A stretch of 64,000 bases of DNA from Pseudomonas sp. JUb42 (lineage in GTDB: Bacteria; Pseudomonadota; Gammaproteobacteria; Pseudomonadales; Pseudomonadaceae), in NCBI RefSeq assembly GCF_024807945.1, contig NZ_JANUFD010000023.1, positions 18,582-82,581 on the forward strand. The letters are read 5' to 3'. A program made the position numbers and the translations under genes. Position 1 is the stretch's first letter. Every line of letters begins with the position of its first letter. The notes beneath the pieces were generated by a model. The model did no database searches and was not told the origin of the DNA. It saw only the letters and a program-made list of their open reading frames with translations. This document shows positions 1 to 8,794 of the stretch, piece by piece.

Positions 1-513
1 GGCGGGATAATGGTTGTACCTGTCACCGCAGGCGTAAGCTTGGTGGTATCGGCAATAGGTGTGGTCTCCGCAGTGGCGGGGTCTGCTCAGTGCGTAGTGG
101 GCGTATTGCGAGTCGCTGCTGAGATTTTGGACCCGAAGGGTCTGGATAAGGTGGATTCCGAGGAGTGGTATCAAACCATGATGGCAGTGCTTGATGGCAT
201 AACTCTTACAGGCGCAGCCCTGTCTATGTTCTCAATCATGCGGCACGTACTGGTTACAAGAGCCGCTACTAGAAAGACTTACCGGGAAATACTTCGGGGA
301 TTATCTCGTCGGGAGAGGTTGGCACTTACAGCTGAGGTGCACAAATATAGAAAGGATTTTATTGGGCTTCCCAAACGCTATACAAATGCACAAATCCGGC
401 AGCAAACTTATACTCAGCTGAGGGATTTAATAGCTGTAGGGGCAACTGTCGGCGGTAGTCTGATCTCGGGGAATTTAAAGCCGATAGCGGTTGCGGTGTA
501 TGGGGAGTTTTGA
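1..513 (+). CDS. 3' part of an uncharacterised protein, possibly a toxin C-terminus
   Basis: The reading frame is open from the window edge. The first in-frame ATG is at 10, but with no clear ribosome binding site this is probably the C-terminal part of a longer protein. From the ATG there are 167 residues: two hydrophobic stretches (about residues 5-45 and 60-80), then a basic helical part containing RKTYREILRGLSRRERLAL, then a hydrophobic tail. I do not recognise the family. The AT-richer base use compared with the downstream operon, the membrane-seeking profile, and a multi-helix membrane protein starting 2 nt after its stop fit the C-terminal toxin plus immunity arrangement of type VI or polymorphic toxins. 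That reading is inference only. Confidence 0.55.
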   Translation, partial: GGIMVVPVTAGVSLVVSAIGVVSAVAGSAQCVVGVLRVAAEILDPKGLDKVDSEEWYQTMMAVLDGITLTGAALSMFSIMRHVLVTRAATRKTYREILRGLSRRERLALTAEVHKYRKDFIGLPKRYTNAQIRQQTYTQLRDLIAVGATVGGSLISGNLKPIAVAVYGEF

Positions 514-514
514 A

Positions 515-1285
515 ATGTATATGTCTGAAAGTGCCATGGAATTTAGAAGGAGGCATTTTTTAGTGTTTATCGTCTCTATTTTTTTAGGGATGATTTCTTG
601 CGCACTCGTACTGGTGCTGGCAATAGGTACTTATTTTGAGCGTTCAGACTTGAATTTGGTGTCTAGATGGATGTTTGCGGTAATATTGATATCGAGTGCG
701 CTCCAGACATTCTTCTGTTTTAGAATTTTGCGAGGCTGCACACGTTGGGTCGGTGGGATGGTGTTTTTATTTACATCATGTTTTTTCATTTCAGCGCCGG
801 CAATTACCTACGATCCGGATTTTGGGTTGTATGCCATTGCGTTGAGTCTGCCGCTCCTTGGTCTGTACTGTTTGAATAGTGAGCGCTATCGGGCGATGCT
901 GGAGGCTGCAAAGAGGAGCCGCTTGGAGAGAACGGGGGGGCGTCAGCCTAAATTGAAAACTTCAAGGCGGCAGATGGCCATAAATAACGGGCTCAGAGCA
1001 AAGTCAAAAAAGCCTTTCGTGAGGGAGGAAGTCGGCACCACGATCATAAAGTGGATATTTTGGGCTCTCACTATTTTCTTTATTTTCGGGGTGGTGGTGA
1101 AGCTATTTTTAATTTACGAAGGGCTGGTGACAGGGGTTGTAGTCAGCGCTAGTCGTTACGGTTCCCCTAAAAGCTATTCGTTTGCAGATGATCCGTGGAT
1201 GTTTGGAATATCTATGCTGTTGCACTTGCTGGTAATCGGGGTGTGCGGTCTTTTCTTGAAATTAATGTTATTGCTTCGCGAATGA
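515..1285 (+). CDS. Six-helix inner-membrane protein, possible immunity protein
   Basis: This 256-residue membrane protein was not recognised as a named family. Hydrophobic segments lie at about residues 12-38, 50-72, 78-97, 103-120, 180-210 and 228-255. A basic cytoplasmic loop (about 125-175, rich in R and K) separates helices 4 and 5. The ATG at 515 was chosen because GGGAG at 502-506 is correctly spaced before it; in-frame TTG 491 and ATG 500 lie inside the previous gene. The stop of the preceding gene is only 2 nt upstream, so the two are translationally linked. Low GC compared with the next operon suggests acquisition. An immunity role against the upstream product is inferred from position and topology only. 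Confidence 0.6.
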   Translation: MYMSESAMEFRRRHFLVFIVSIFLGMISCALVLVLAIGTYFERSDLNLVSRWMFAVILISSALQTFFCFRILRGCTRWVGGMVFLFTSCFFISAPAITYDPDFGLYAIALSLPLLGLYCLNSERYRAMLEAAKRSRLERTGGRQPKLKTSRRQMAINNGLRAKSKKPFVREEVGTTIIKWIFWALTIFFIFGVVVKLFLIYEGLVTGVVVSASRYGSPKSYSFADDPWMFGISMLLHLLVIGVCGLFLKLMLLLRE

Positions 1286-1391
1286 TTGGACGTCACGCCA
1301 CAATTCGATGATGCTCGGTGGCAGCGCCATTTACACAAATAACCCCGCTCGCCCCATATCCGTGCAACCCTTGCACCGTACCCTTTGCCTG

Positions 1392-1406
1392 GCGCGATTT
1401 TGGTGC
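1392..1406 (+). promoter_or_regulatory. Putative NtrC-binding palindrome upstream of the amidoligase operon
   Basis: GCGC-N7-GTGC with TG at the end of the spacer matches the enterobacterial NtrC consensus TGCACC-N4-TGGTGCA with few mismatches. Its centre lies about 87 nt before the start expected from the sigma-54 element at 1460. Prediction by eye. Confidence 0.45.
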
Positions 1407-1459
1407 TGTGCTTAGCTGAGCGGGCAGTACTAACGCCGCTGGCGCCGGATTTTGCCGAG

Positions 1460-1474
1460 TGGCATAAGTCTTGC
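1460..1474 (+). promoter_or_regulatory. Putative sigma-54 promoter (-24 TGGCA, -12 TTGC)
   Basis: TGGCATAAGTCTTGC keeps the invariant GG and GC at the required spacing and matches TGGCACG-N4-TTGC at all but two fixed positions. Transcription would start near 1486, leaving a 25-nt leader that contains the AGGAGG ribosome binding site before the GTG at 1512. Confidence 0.6.
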
Positions 1475-1511
1475 GCGGTTCGATTACCGTCCAGGCCGCA
1501 GGAGGCACGCC

Positions 1512-4500
1512 GTGTCGATTCATATTGCCTTGCACCATGTCACGCATTACCGCTACGAACGTGCGGTTGAACTGGGTCCGCAGATCGTGCGCCTGCGTCC
1601 GGCTGCTCATAGCCGTACCCGAGTGCTGTCTTATTCACTGAAGGTGCTGCCGGAAAACCATTTCATCAACTGGCAGCAGGATCCCCAGGGCAATTATCTG
1701 GCGCGTCTGGTTTTTCCGGAAAAAACCAAAGAGCTGCGCGTCGAGGTCGATCTGGTCGCCGAGATGGCGGTGTTCAATCCGTTCGACTTTTTCCTCGAGC
1801 CCTACGCCGAGAAAATTCCCTTTATCTACGCCAGCGAAGAGCAGCGTGAGCTGGCCCCGTATCTGGAAAAACTGCCGCTGACGCCCAAGTTCGCGGCTTA
1901 TCTGGACAGCATCGACCGCGAGCCGCTGCCAGCCATCGATTTCCTGGTGGCGCTGAACCAGCGCCTGAGTCAGGACATCGAGTACCTGATCCGCATGGAG
2001 CCGGGTGTACAGACCCCGGAGTTCACCCTCGATAACGCCTCCGGTTCCTGCCGCGATTCGGCCTGGCTGCTGGTACAGCTGCTGCGTCATATGGGCATGG
2101 CCGCGCGTTTCGTCTCGGGCTACCTGATTCAGCTCAAGGCTGACGTCGAAGCGCTCGACGGGCCGTCCGGTACCGATGTCGATTTCACCGACCTGCATGC
2201 CTGGTGCGAGGTGTATCTGCCCGGCGCCGGTTGGGTCGGTCTCGATGCCACTTCCGGTTTGTTCGCGGGAGAGGGGCATATTCCCCTGGCCTGTAGCCCT
2301 GAGCCGTCCTCCGCAGCGCCGATCAGCGGTCTGGTCGAGCCGTGTGAAACCGAGTTCAGCCATGAAATGTCCGTCGAGCGGATTTGGGAAGCGCCTCGCG
2401 TCACCAAACCCTATACCGACGTGCAGTGGGCCGAGATCCAGGCCCTGGGCCATCAGATCGATGCTGATCTGAAAGCAGAGGACGTGCGCCTGACCATGGG
2501 CGGCGAGCCGACGTTCGTGTCCATCGACGACCGCGACGGCGCCGAATGGAACACTGCCGCCCTCGGCCCGCGCAAACGCGCCTTGTCGGCCGATCTGTTC
2601 CTGCGCATGCGCAAGCACTACGCGCCCCACAGCATCGTGCATTTCGGCCAGGGCAAGTGGTATCCCGGCGAGCAATTGCCGCGCTGGTCGCTGAACTGTT
2701 TCTGGCGCAAGGACGGTCAGCCGGTCTGGCGCAATGATGCGCTGATCGCCGATGAAACCCGGGATTACGGTGCTACCGGTGAACTGGCCGGGCGCTTCCT
2801 CAGCAGCGTGGCCGAGCGCCTAAAGGTGCCGGCACGTTTTGTGTTCCCGGCCTACGAAGACAATTTCTATTACCTGTGGCGTGAAGGCGCGTTGCCGTTG
2901 AACGTCACGGCTGAAGATCCGCGCCTGAGCGACGAGATGGAGCGCGAGCGCCTGCGCAAGGTGTTCAATCAGGGACTGGACAAGGTCATCGGCCAGGTCC
3001 TGCCGTTGGCGCGTACAGCGGCCGGGGATCGCTGGCAGAGCGGTCGCTGGTACTTGCGTGACACCCATTGCCGTCTGGTGCCGGGTGATTCGGCGCTGGG
3101 CTACCGTCTGCCACTGGCGTCGCAGCCATGGGTCAAGGCGGCGGAGTACCCGTACATCCATCCGAACGACCTCAATCAGGACTTCCCCGAGCTGCCTGGC
3201 AGTGATTTGGTCAGCACGCGGCTCGATGGTTTACCTGAGCATGTCGAGGGTGCGGCCGAGGCTGTGCCGGTGGTCGACGAGTCCGCTGACTGGCTGACCC
3301 GCACGGCGCTATGCTGTGAAGCACGCGATGGCCGCTTGTATTTGTTCATGCCGCCGTTGCAGAAGCTCGAGGAATACCTGGAGCTGGTGGCCGCCATTGA
3401 GGCCACCGCGCAAGAGTTGAATTGCCCGATCCTGCTGGAAGGCTACGAGCCGCCACACGACCCGCGTCTGTCCAACTTCCGCGTGACCCCGGACCCGGGC
3501 GTTATCGAAGTCAATGTACAGCCGTCCGCCAACTGGGACGAACTGGTCGAGCGCACCGAATTCCTCTACGAGCAGGCCCGTCTCACCCGCCTGACCACTG
3601 AGAAGTTCATGATCGACGGGCGCCATACCGGCACCGGCGGCGGCAACCACTTCGTGCTGGGCGGAGCAACGCCAGGAGACTCGCCGTTCCTGCGCCGTCC
3701 GGACCTGCTGCGCAGCCTGCTCAGTTACTGGCATAACCACCCGTCGCTGTCGTATCTGTTCTCCGGGCTGTTTATCGGCCCTACCTCCCAGGCACCGCGG
3801 ATCGACGAGGCGCGCAACGATTCGCTGTACGAGCTGGAGATCGCCTTCGCCCAGATGCCCAAGGCCGGCGATACCGTTGCGCCATGGCTGGTTGACCGGC
3901 TGCTGCGCAACCTGCTGATCGACGTGACGGGTAACACCCACCGTGCCGAGTTCTGCATCGACAAGCTGTATTCGCCGGACGGTGCCACCGGGCGCCTGGG
4001 GCTGCTGGAACTGCGTGCGTTCGAAATGCCACCCCATGCCCGCATGAGCCTGGCCCAACAACTGTTGCTGCGTGCGCTGGTCGCGCGGTTCTGGCGTGAA
4101 CCCTATGCGCCGCCGAAACTGGCGCGCTGGGGCACCGAGCTGCATGACCGGTTCATGCTGCCGCACTTCATTCAGCAGGATTTCAACGACGTCATCGTCG
4201 AACTCAACGCCGCAGGCTATCCGCTGCGCGCCGACTGGTTCGCCGCACACCTGGAGTTCCGATTCCCAAAGGTCGGCGACTATGCCGTCAGTGGTATCGA
4301 GCTGGAGCTGCGTCAGGCCCTGGAACCCTGGCACGTGCTGGGCGAGGAGGGCTCGGCCGGTGGTGCGGTGCGCTATGTGGATTCGTCCCTGGAGCGTTTG
4401 CAGGTCAAGCTCAATGGCCTGCCGCCGCAGCGTTACGTGCTGACCTGCAATGGCATCCCGGTGCCGCTGCAACCGACCGGGCGCACCGGCGAGTTCGTCG

Positions 4501-4802
4501 CCGGGGTGCGATATCGCGCCTGGCAGCCGGCCAATTGCCTGCAACCGACCATTCCCGTTCACGCACCGCTGGTTTTCGACCTGGTGGACACATGGATGCA
4601 GCGCTCACTGGGCGGCTGCGAGTATCATGTCGCCCATCCTGGCGGCCGTAACTACGAAACCCTGCCGGTCAACGCCAACGAAGCAGAAAGTCGGCGTCTG
4701 GCGCGGTTTTTCCGTATCGGCCACAGCCCCGGCAAACTGGATGTGCCACCGCTGACCATCAATGATGAGTTGCCTATGACGCTGGATATGCGTCTGCATT
4801 AA
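1512..4802 (+). CDS. Transglutaminase-like / DUF2126 putative amidoligase fusion
   Basis: A 1096-residue two-part protein. The N-terminal half is a bacterial transglutaminase-like cysteine protease with an N-terminal beta domain (about residues 1-110) and the catalytic triad Cys180 (GSCRDSAW), His229 (LHAWCEV) and Asp245 (GLDATSG). From about residue 325 (MGGEPTFVSIDD) to the end it is DUF2126, listed by Pfam as a putative amidoligase related to the glutamine-synthetase/glutamate-cysteine-ligase fold. The GTG at 1512 follows AGGAGG by 7 nt. The next two genes encode an ATP-grasp ligase fused to alpha-E and a second transglutaminase, an arrangement described in comparative genomics of amidoligases as a possible peptide-synthesis or peptide-tagging system. 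Substrate and product are unknown. No signal peptide is visible, so it is probably cytosolic. Confidence 0.9.
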   Translation: MSIHIALHHVTHYRYERAVELGPQIVRLRPAAHSRTRVLSYSLKVLPENHFINWQQDPQGNYLARLVFPEKTKELRVEVDLVAEMAVFNPFDFFLEPYAEKIPFIYASEEQRELAPYLEKLPLTPKFAAYLDSIDREPLPAIDFLVALNQRLSQDIEYLIRMEPGVQTPEFTLDNASGSCRDSAWLLVQLLRHMGMAARFVSGYLIQLKADVEALDGPSGTDVDFTDLHAWCEVYLPGAGWVGLDATSGLFAGEGHIPLACSPEPSSAAPISGLVEPCETEFSHEMSVERIWEAPRVTKPYTDVQWAEIQALGHQIDADLKAEDVRLTMGGEPTFVSIDDRDGAEWNTAALGPRKRALSADLFLRMRKHYAPHSIVHFGQGKWYPGEQLPRWSLNCFWRKDGQPVWRNDALIADETRDYGATGELAGRFLSSVAERLKVPARFVFPAYEDNFYYLWREGALPLNVTAEDPRLSDEMERERLRKVFNQGLDKVIGQVLPLARTAAGDRWQSGRWYLRDTHCRLVPGDSALGYRLPLASQPWVKAAEYPYIHPNDLNQDFPELPGSDLVSTRLDGLPEHVEGAAEAVPVVDESADWLTRTALCCEARDGRLYLFMPPLQKLEEYLELVAAIEATAQELNCPILLEGYEPPHDPRLSNFRVTPDPGVIEVNVQPSANWDELVERTEFLYEQARLTRLTTEKFMIDGRHTGTGGGNHFVLGGATPGDSPFLRRPDLLRSLLSYWHNHPSLSYLFSGLFIGPTSQAPRIDEARNDSLYELEIAFAQMPKAGDTVAPWLVDRLLRNLLIDVTGNTHRAEFCIDKLYSPDGATGRLGLLELRAFEMPPHARMSLAQQLLLRALVARFWREPYAPPKLARWGTELHDRFMLPHFIQQDFNDVIVELNAAGYPLRADWFAAHLEFRFPKVGDYAVSGIELELRQALEPWHVLGEEGSAGGAVRYVDSSLERLQVKLNGLPPQRYVLTCNGIPVPLQPTGRTGEFVAGVRYRAWQPANCLQPTIPVHAPLVFDLVDTWMQRSLGGCEYHVAHPGGRNYETLPVNANEAESRRLARFFRIGHSPGKLDVPPLTINDELPMTLDMRLH

Positions 4803-4817
4803 ATAAGTGCAACAGCC

Positions 4818-4873
4818 GGACGATACTATAGGGAGGGGTGTGATATCACATCGACATCCCTGTAGTGTCGTCC
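4818..4873 (+). other. Long imperfect inverted repeat between operon genes
   Basis: GGACGA (4818-4823) pairs with TCGTCC (4868-4873), and CTATAGGGA (4826-4834) pairs with TCCCTGTAG (4857-4865, one G-U). The loop region itself contains the perfect palindrome TGTGATATCACA (4839-4850). There is no T tract, so it is more likely an intra-operon RNA structure or a protein-binding palindrome than a terminator. Confidence 0.55.
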
Positions 4874-4913
4874 GTGCCTATTTGAAGTCCTTACAGTCTC
4901 TGCCGAGCCCTCC

Positions 4914-7427
4914 ATGCCTGACCTGCTTGACCGCTATCCGCTTTCTGCGGGTACTTACCACGAGATGCTCGATGCCAGCGGCGCCGTGCGCCCGCATTGG
5001 CTGCGTCTCTATGAGCATTTGCAGCGCAGCACGCCTGCCCAGCTGATTCAGCGCCAGGCCTTGCTGACCCGGCAAATCCAGGAAAACGGTGTTACCTACA
5101 ACGTCTATGCCGACCCCAAGGGCGCCGATCGTCCGTGGGAGCTGGATCTGCTGCCGCATCTGATTGCTGCGGATGAGTGGAAACAGGTGTCCGCCGGCAT
5201 CGCCCAGCGCGCACGCCTGCTCAATGCGGTACTGGCGGACTTGTACGGCCCGCAGACCCTGATTGCCAACGGCTTGCTGCCTGCCGAACTGGTATTCGGT
5301 CACAACAATTTCCTCTGGCCGTGCCAGGGCGTGAAGCCGCCGGAAGACATCTTCCTGCACATGTACGCCGTAGACCTGGCGCGCACCCCGGACGGGCGCT
5401 GGTGGGTCACTGCCGACCGTACCCAGGCGCCGTCCGGTGCCGGTTATGCCCTGGAAAACCGGCAGATCGTATCCCGGGCGTTTCCGGATACGTATCGCGA
5501 CTTGCAGGTGCAGCACCTGTCGGGCTTTTTCCGCAGCCTGCAGGAAACCCTGGCCCGCCAGGCGCCGTCGAGCAACGAAGCGCCACTGATCGTGCTGCTG
5601 ACGCCGGGGCGTTTCAACGAAAGCTATTTCGAACACCTGTATCTGGCCCGTCAGCTCGGTTATCCGCTTGTTGAAGGCGGGGATCTGACCGTGCGCGACG
5701 CCACGGTCTACCTCAAGACCCTCAGTGGCCTGCGCCGGGTGCACGCGATCATGCGGCGCTTGGACGATGACTTCTGCGACCCGCTGGAACTGCGCACTGA
5801 CTCGGCCCTGGGCGTGCCCGGCCTGCTGGAAGCGGTGCGTCAGGGCCGGGTGCTGGTGGCCAATGCCCTGGGCAGCGGCGTGCTGGAATCGCCGGGCCTG
5901 CTGGGCTTCTTGCCGAAAATCAATGAATACCTGTTTGGCGAAGAGCTGATCCTGCCGTCGGTGGCGACCTGGTGGTGCGGTGAGCCGCCGGTGCTGGCCC
6001 AGGCGCTGGAAAAGATGCCCGAGTTGCTGATCAAACCGGCCTTTCCATCCCAGAGTTTCGCTCCGGTCTTCGGTCGCGACCTTAACGAGAAACAGCGCAA
6101 GGCCCTGGCCGAGCGCATGCAGGCGCGTCCGTACGCCTATGTCGCTCAGGAGCTGGCGCAACTGTCCCACGCACCGATCTGGCAGCCCGACGGCGAGCAA
6201 CTGCAACCTCGGGCCATCGGCATGCGTGTGTATGCGGTCGCCGGTAGCGACGGCAGTTATCGCGTGCTGCCGGGCGGCCTGACCCGAGTTGCTGCCGAAG
6301 CCGATGCCGATGTGGTGTCGATGCAGCGTGGCGGTGCGAGCAAGGACACCTGGGTGTTGGGCGAGCAGCGTTCCTACGGCGGCGAGCCGTGGAAAAGCCA
6401 GCGCACCCTCGGCGTCCACGACCTGATCCGCCGCGACCCGTATCTGCCGTCGCGGGTGGTGGAAAACCTGTTCTGGTTCGGCCGCTACTGCGAACGCTGC
6501 GACGACAGTGCGCGGATGCTGCGCATCATGATCGCCCGTTATGTCGACGACGATGATCCACAAGCCTTGCAGGCTGCGGTGGCCTTGGGCGAAAGCCTGG
6601 GCCTGCTGCCGGGGATCGACGAAGACGACGAGGAGGCCAGCACCCTGCATAACCGCCTGCTCGCCGGCCTGCTCGGTGAAGACTGGGCCTTCAGCCTGCG
6701 CGCCAACCTGCAACGCCTGCAATGGTCGGCGTCCCAGGTGCGCGGCAAGCTGTCCCGGGAAAACTGGCAGGCCCTAGTGGAGCTGCAGCGCGAAGCTACC
6801 AGCCTCGACACCAAGGAACCGGATTTCGGCGAACTACTGGATTTCCTCAACCGTCTGGTGATGTCCCTGGCGGCGCTGTCCGGCTTTGCTCTGGACGACA
6901 TGACTCGCGACGAAGGCTGGCGTTTCCTGATGATCGGCCGGCGTATCGAGCGCCTGAAATTCCTCAGCAGCAGCCTCGCGGCGTTCATCCGTGGTGCGGC
7001 GGCATCGGATCAGGCCGGCCTGGAATGGCTGCTTGAATTGGGCAACAGCAGCATCACCTACCGCTCGCGTTATCTGGCGCTGCCGCAACTGATCCCGGTC
7101 CTGGATTTGCTCCTGCTCGACGAGCAGAACCCCCATGCCGTGCTGTTCCAGCTCAAACTGGTGTCGCGTTCGCTCAACAGGCTCAATGAAGACTTCGGTG
7201 CACCCAAGGACAACAGTTTGAATGTGCAGATCAAGCGCCTGGCGGCGTTCGATCTCGGTTGCCTGGAAAATGCACTGTTTGGCGAAAGCAGCGTACAGGC
7301 AGCTCTCGATGGCCTGGCCGACCTGCTGCAAGGCATCGCCGAAACCAGCGGTCAGGTATCCGACCGCCTGGCCCTGCGCCATTTTGCCCATGTCGATGAT
7401 GTCAGCCAGCGCACGGTGTCCGTCTGA
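4914..7427 (+). CDS. Circularly permuted ATP-grasp ligase fused to alpha-E domain
   Basis: An 837-residue fusion. Residues 1 to about 490 match the circularly permuted ATP-grasp family (DUF404/DUF407; RYPLSAGTYHEM start, GHNNFLWPCQGVKPPEDI, TDRTQAPSGAGYALENR, GVLESPGLLGFLPKINEYL). From about residue 512 (LPSRVVENLFWFGRYCERCD) to the end is an alpha-E helical domain (DUF403). In other genomes the two are often separate neighbouring genes. ATP-grasp enzymes activate a carboxylate as acyl-phosphate and join it to an amine or thiol; the substrate here is not known. It overlaps the next gene by 1 nt (TGATG) and lies 111 nt after the amidoligase gene, with an inverted repeat in the gap, so the three genes are probably one operon. 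Confidence 0.92.
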   Translation: MPDLLDRYPLSAGTYHEMLDASGAVRPHWLRLYEHLQRSTPAQLIQRQALLTRQIQENGVTYNVYADPKGADRPWELDLLPHLIAADEWKQVSAGIAQRARLLNAVLADLYGPQTLIANGLLPAELVFGHNNFLWPCQGVKPPEDIFLHMYAVDLARTPDGRWWVTADRTQAPSGAGYALENRQIVSRAFPDTYRDLQVQHLSGFFRSLQETLARQAPSSNEAPLIVLLTPGRFNESYFEHLYLARQLGYPLVEGGDLTVRDATVYLKTLSGLRRVHAIMRRLDDDFCDPLELRTDSALGVPGLLEAVRQGRVLVANALGSGVLESPGLLGFLPKINEYLFGEELILPSVATWWCGEPPVLAQALEKMPELLIKPAFPSQSFAPVFGRDLNEKQRKALAERMQARPYAYVAQELAQLSHAPIWQPDGEQLQPRAIGMRVYAVAGSDGSYRVLPGGLTRVAAEADADVVSMQRGGASKDTWVLGEQRSYGGEPWKSQRTLGVHDLIRRDPYLPSRVVENLFWFGRYCERCDDSARMLRIMIARYVDDDDPQALQAAVALGESLGLLPGIDEDDEEASTLHNRLLAGLLGEDWAFSLRANLQRLQWSASQVRGKLSRENWQALVELQREATSLDTKEPDFGELLDFLNRLVMSLAALSGFALDDMTRDEGWRFLMIGRRIERLKFLSSSLAAFIRGAAASDQAGLEWLLELGNSSITYRSRYLALPQLIPVLDLLLLDEQNPHAVLFQLKLVSRSLNRLNEDFGAPKDNSLNVQIKRLAAFDLGCLENALFGESSVQAALDGLADLLQGIAETSGQVSDRLALRHFAHVDDVSQRTVSV

Positions 7428-8320
7428 TGAGCGCCCATTACCAGATTCTTCACGATACCCATTACAAGTACGACAGCCCGGTGTCTCTGGCTCAGCAGCT
7501 GGCGCATCTGTGGCCGCGGCGTAACCCCTGGCAGCGCTGCACTGAACAGCAACTGGTGATCAGCCCGGCGCCGACCACGCGCCGCGATGAGCTGGACGTA
7601 TTCGGTAATCCCCTGACCCGCCTGGCGTTCGAGCGGCCCCATGACGAGCTGCAGGTCAATGCACGGCTACGGGTCGAGGTGCTGCACAAGCCGTTGTTGG
7701 ACTTCTATCAGTCGCCTGCCTGGGATTCGACCCGCAGCAGCATGACTTACACCGCCCGGCCCATGTCAGCGGACATTCTGGAAGCCTGTCGTTATCGTTT
7801 CGAGTCGCCGTATGTGCACCTCAAGCAATCGTTCGTCGACTTCTCCGCCGTCTGCTTCCCGCCGGGGCGGCCGCTGCTGCTCTGCGTGCAGGCGCTGATG
7901 GAGAAAATCTTCAAAGAATTCACCTTCGACGACGAAGCGACCCAGGTGGCGACGCCGCTGGTTGAAGTGCTTGAGCGCCGTCGCGGGGTCTGTCAGGACT
8001 TCGCCCACCTGATGCTCGCCTGCCTGCGCTCGCGGGGTCTGTCGGCGCGCTATGTCAGCGGCTACCTGCTGACCCAGCCTCCGCCGGGCCAACCGCGCCT
8101 GATTGGCGCAGACGCCTCCCACGCCTGGGTCTCGGTGTTCTGCCCGGTGCTGGGTTGGGTGGATTTCGATCCGACCAACAACGTGCAGCCGGCGCTGGAA
8201 CATATCTGCCTGGCCTGGGGACGGGATTTCTCCGACGTCTCGCCGTTGCGGGGGGTGATTCTGGGCGGCGGCAACCATGACCCGGAAGTGCGGGTGACGG
8301 TGATGCCGGTGAGTGGGTGA
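7427..8320 (+). CDS. Transglutaminase-like cysteine peptidase
   Basis: A 297-residue stand-alone transglutaminase-family protein with an N-terminal beta domain (YQILHDTHYKYDSPVSLAQQ) and the triad Cys189 (GVCQDFAH), His232 (ASHAWVS) and Asp248 (DFDPTNN). It is a paralogue of the N-terminal half of the first gene in the operon, although the two differ around the active site (VCQDFAH against SCRDSAW), suggesting different substrates. Its ATG overlaps the stop of the ATP-grasp/alpha-E gene, which indicates coupled translation. The family includes peptidases that cleave or transfer gamma-glutamyl or isopeptide bonds, so it might release or attach the product of the neighbouring ligases; this is inference. 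Confidence 0.92.
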   Translation: MSAHYQILHDTHYKYDSPVSLAQQLAHLWPRRNPWQRCTEQQLVISPAPTTRRDELDVFGNPLTRLAFERPHDELQVNARLRVEVLHKPLLDFYQSPAWDSTRSSMTYTARPMSADILEACRYRFESPYVHLKQSFVDFSAVCFPPGRPLLLCVQALMEKIFKEFTFDDEATQVATPLVEVLERRRGVCQDFAHLMLACLRSRGLSARYVSGYLLTQPPPGQPRLIGADASHAWVSVFCPVLGWVDFDPTNNVQPALEHICLAWGRDFSDVSPLRGVILGGGNHDPEVRVTVMPVSG

Positions 8321-8387
8321 TCACGTCACAAGCATTCATGGTTGGGAGAACATAAGTTGCTGGTGCCAATTGTGGGGAGAGAACTCT

Positions 8388-8477
8388 GTGGGAGCGAATT
8401 CATTCGCGAAGAAGGCGGCTCAGACGACAGATTTTTATCTAATGTACTGGCCTCTTCGCGAATAAATTCGCTCCCAC
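8388..8477. repeat. REPIN, class A
   Basis: Two inverted REP arms, GTGGGAGCGAATTCATTCGC and its near complement ending in CGCTCCCAC, flank a variable centre (the full element is about 90 bp). Class A arms carry the GAATTCATTC core. Confidence 0.9.
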
Positions 8478-8506
8478 AATTCGCTGTGACAACCGTAATT
8501 CATTGA

Positions 8507-8608
8507 TCAATCGCGCAACCGCGCCCCTTCGATCTCATGGGTATAGCTGCCGCTGGCGCCACAGGCGTAGGCGGCGAGCAAACTGCGAAACAGGCTATTG
8601 AAGGTCAT
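8507..8608 (-). CDS. Possible small protein (33 aa)
   Basis: A short minus-strand frame of 33 codons (begins MTFNSLFRSL, ends EGARLRD) divergent from azurin. Codon use is GC-rich at third positions, like true Pseudomonas genes, and a GAGAG lies upstream of the ATG. It has one Cys and a mildly hydrophobic N-terminal helix. I do not recognise it. It could also be a remnant of a longer gene or chance. Confidence 0.4.
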   Translation of the reverse strand: MTFNSLFRSLLAAYACGASGSYTHEIEGARLRD

Positions 8609-8711
8609 GATGGCGGGCTCTCTAAGTGGGCATGGCGCGATACTACGGCGCGGCTACGCTTGAGGCTGGTTGATTGTCTCCATGACCCTGATAGCCTTTC
8701 ACTCGGTTCCG

Positions 8712-8725
8712 TTGATGCAAATCAT
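8712..8725 (+). promoter_or_regulatory. ANR/FNR box upstream of azu
   Basis: TTGATGCAAATCAT matches the ANR/FNR consensus TTGAT-N4-ATCAA at nine of ten fixed positions. Its centre is 76 nt before the azurin ATG. Anaerobic control of azurin by ANR is known in P. aeruginosa; here it is predicted from the site. Confidence 0.65.
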
Positions 8726-8794
8726 TGGCAGCAGCGCAGGGATCAGGCAGTCTCGCGGGCAAATGATCGAAACTTCCTGCCTTGGAGACTCCTT

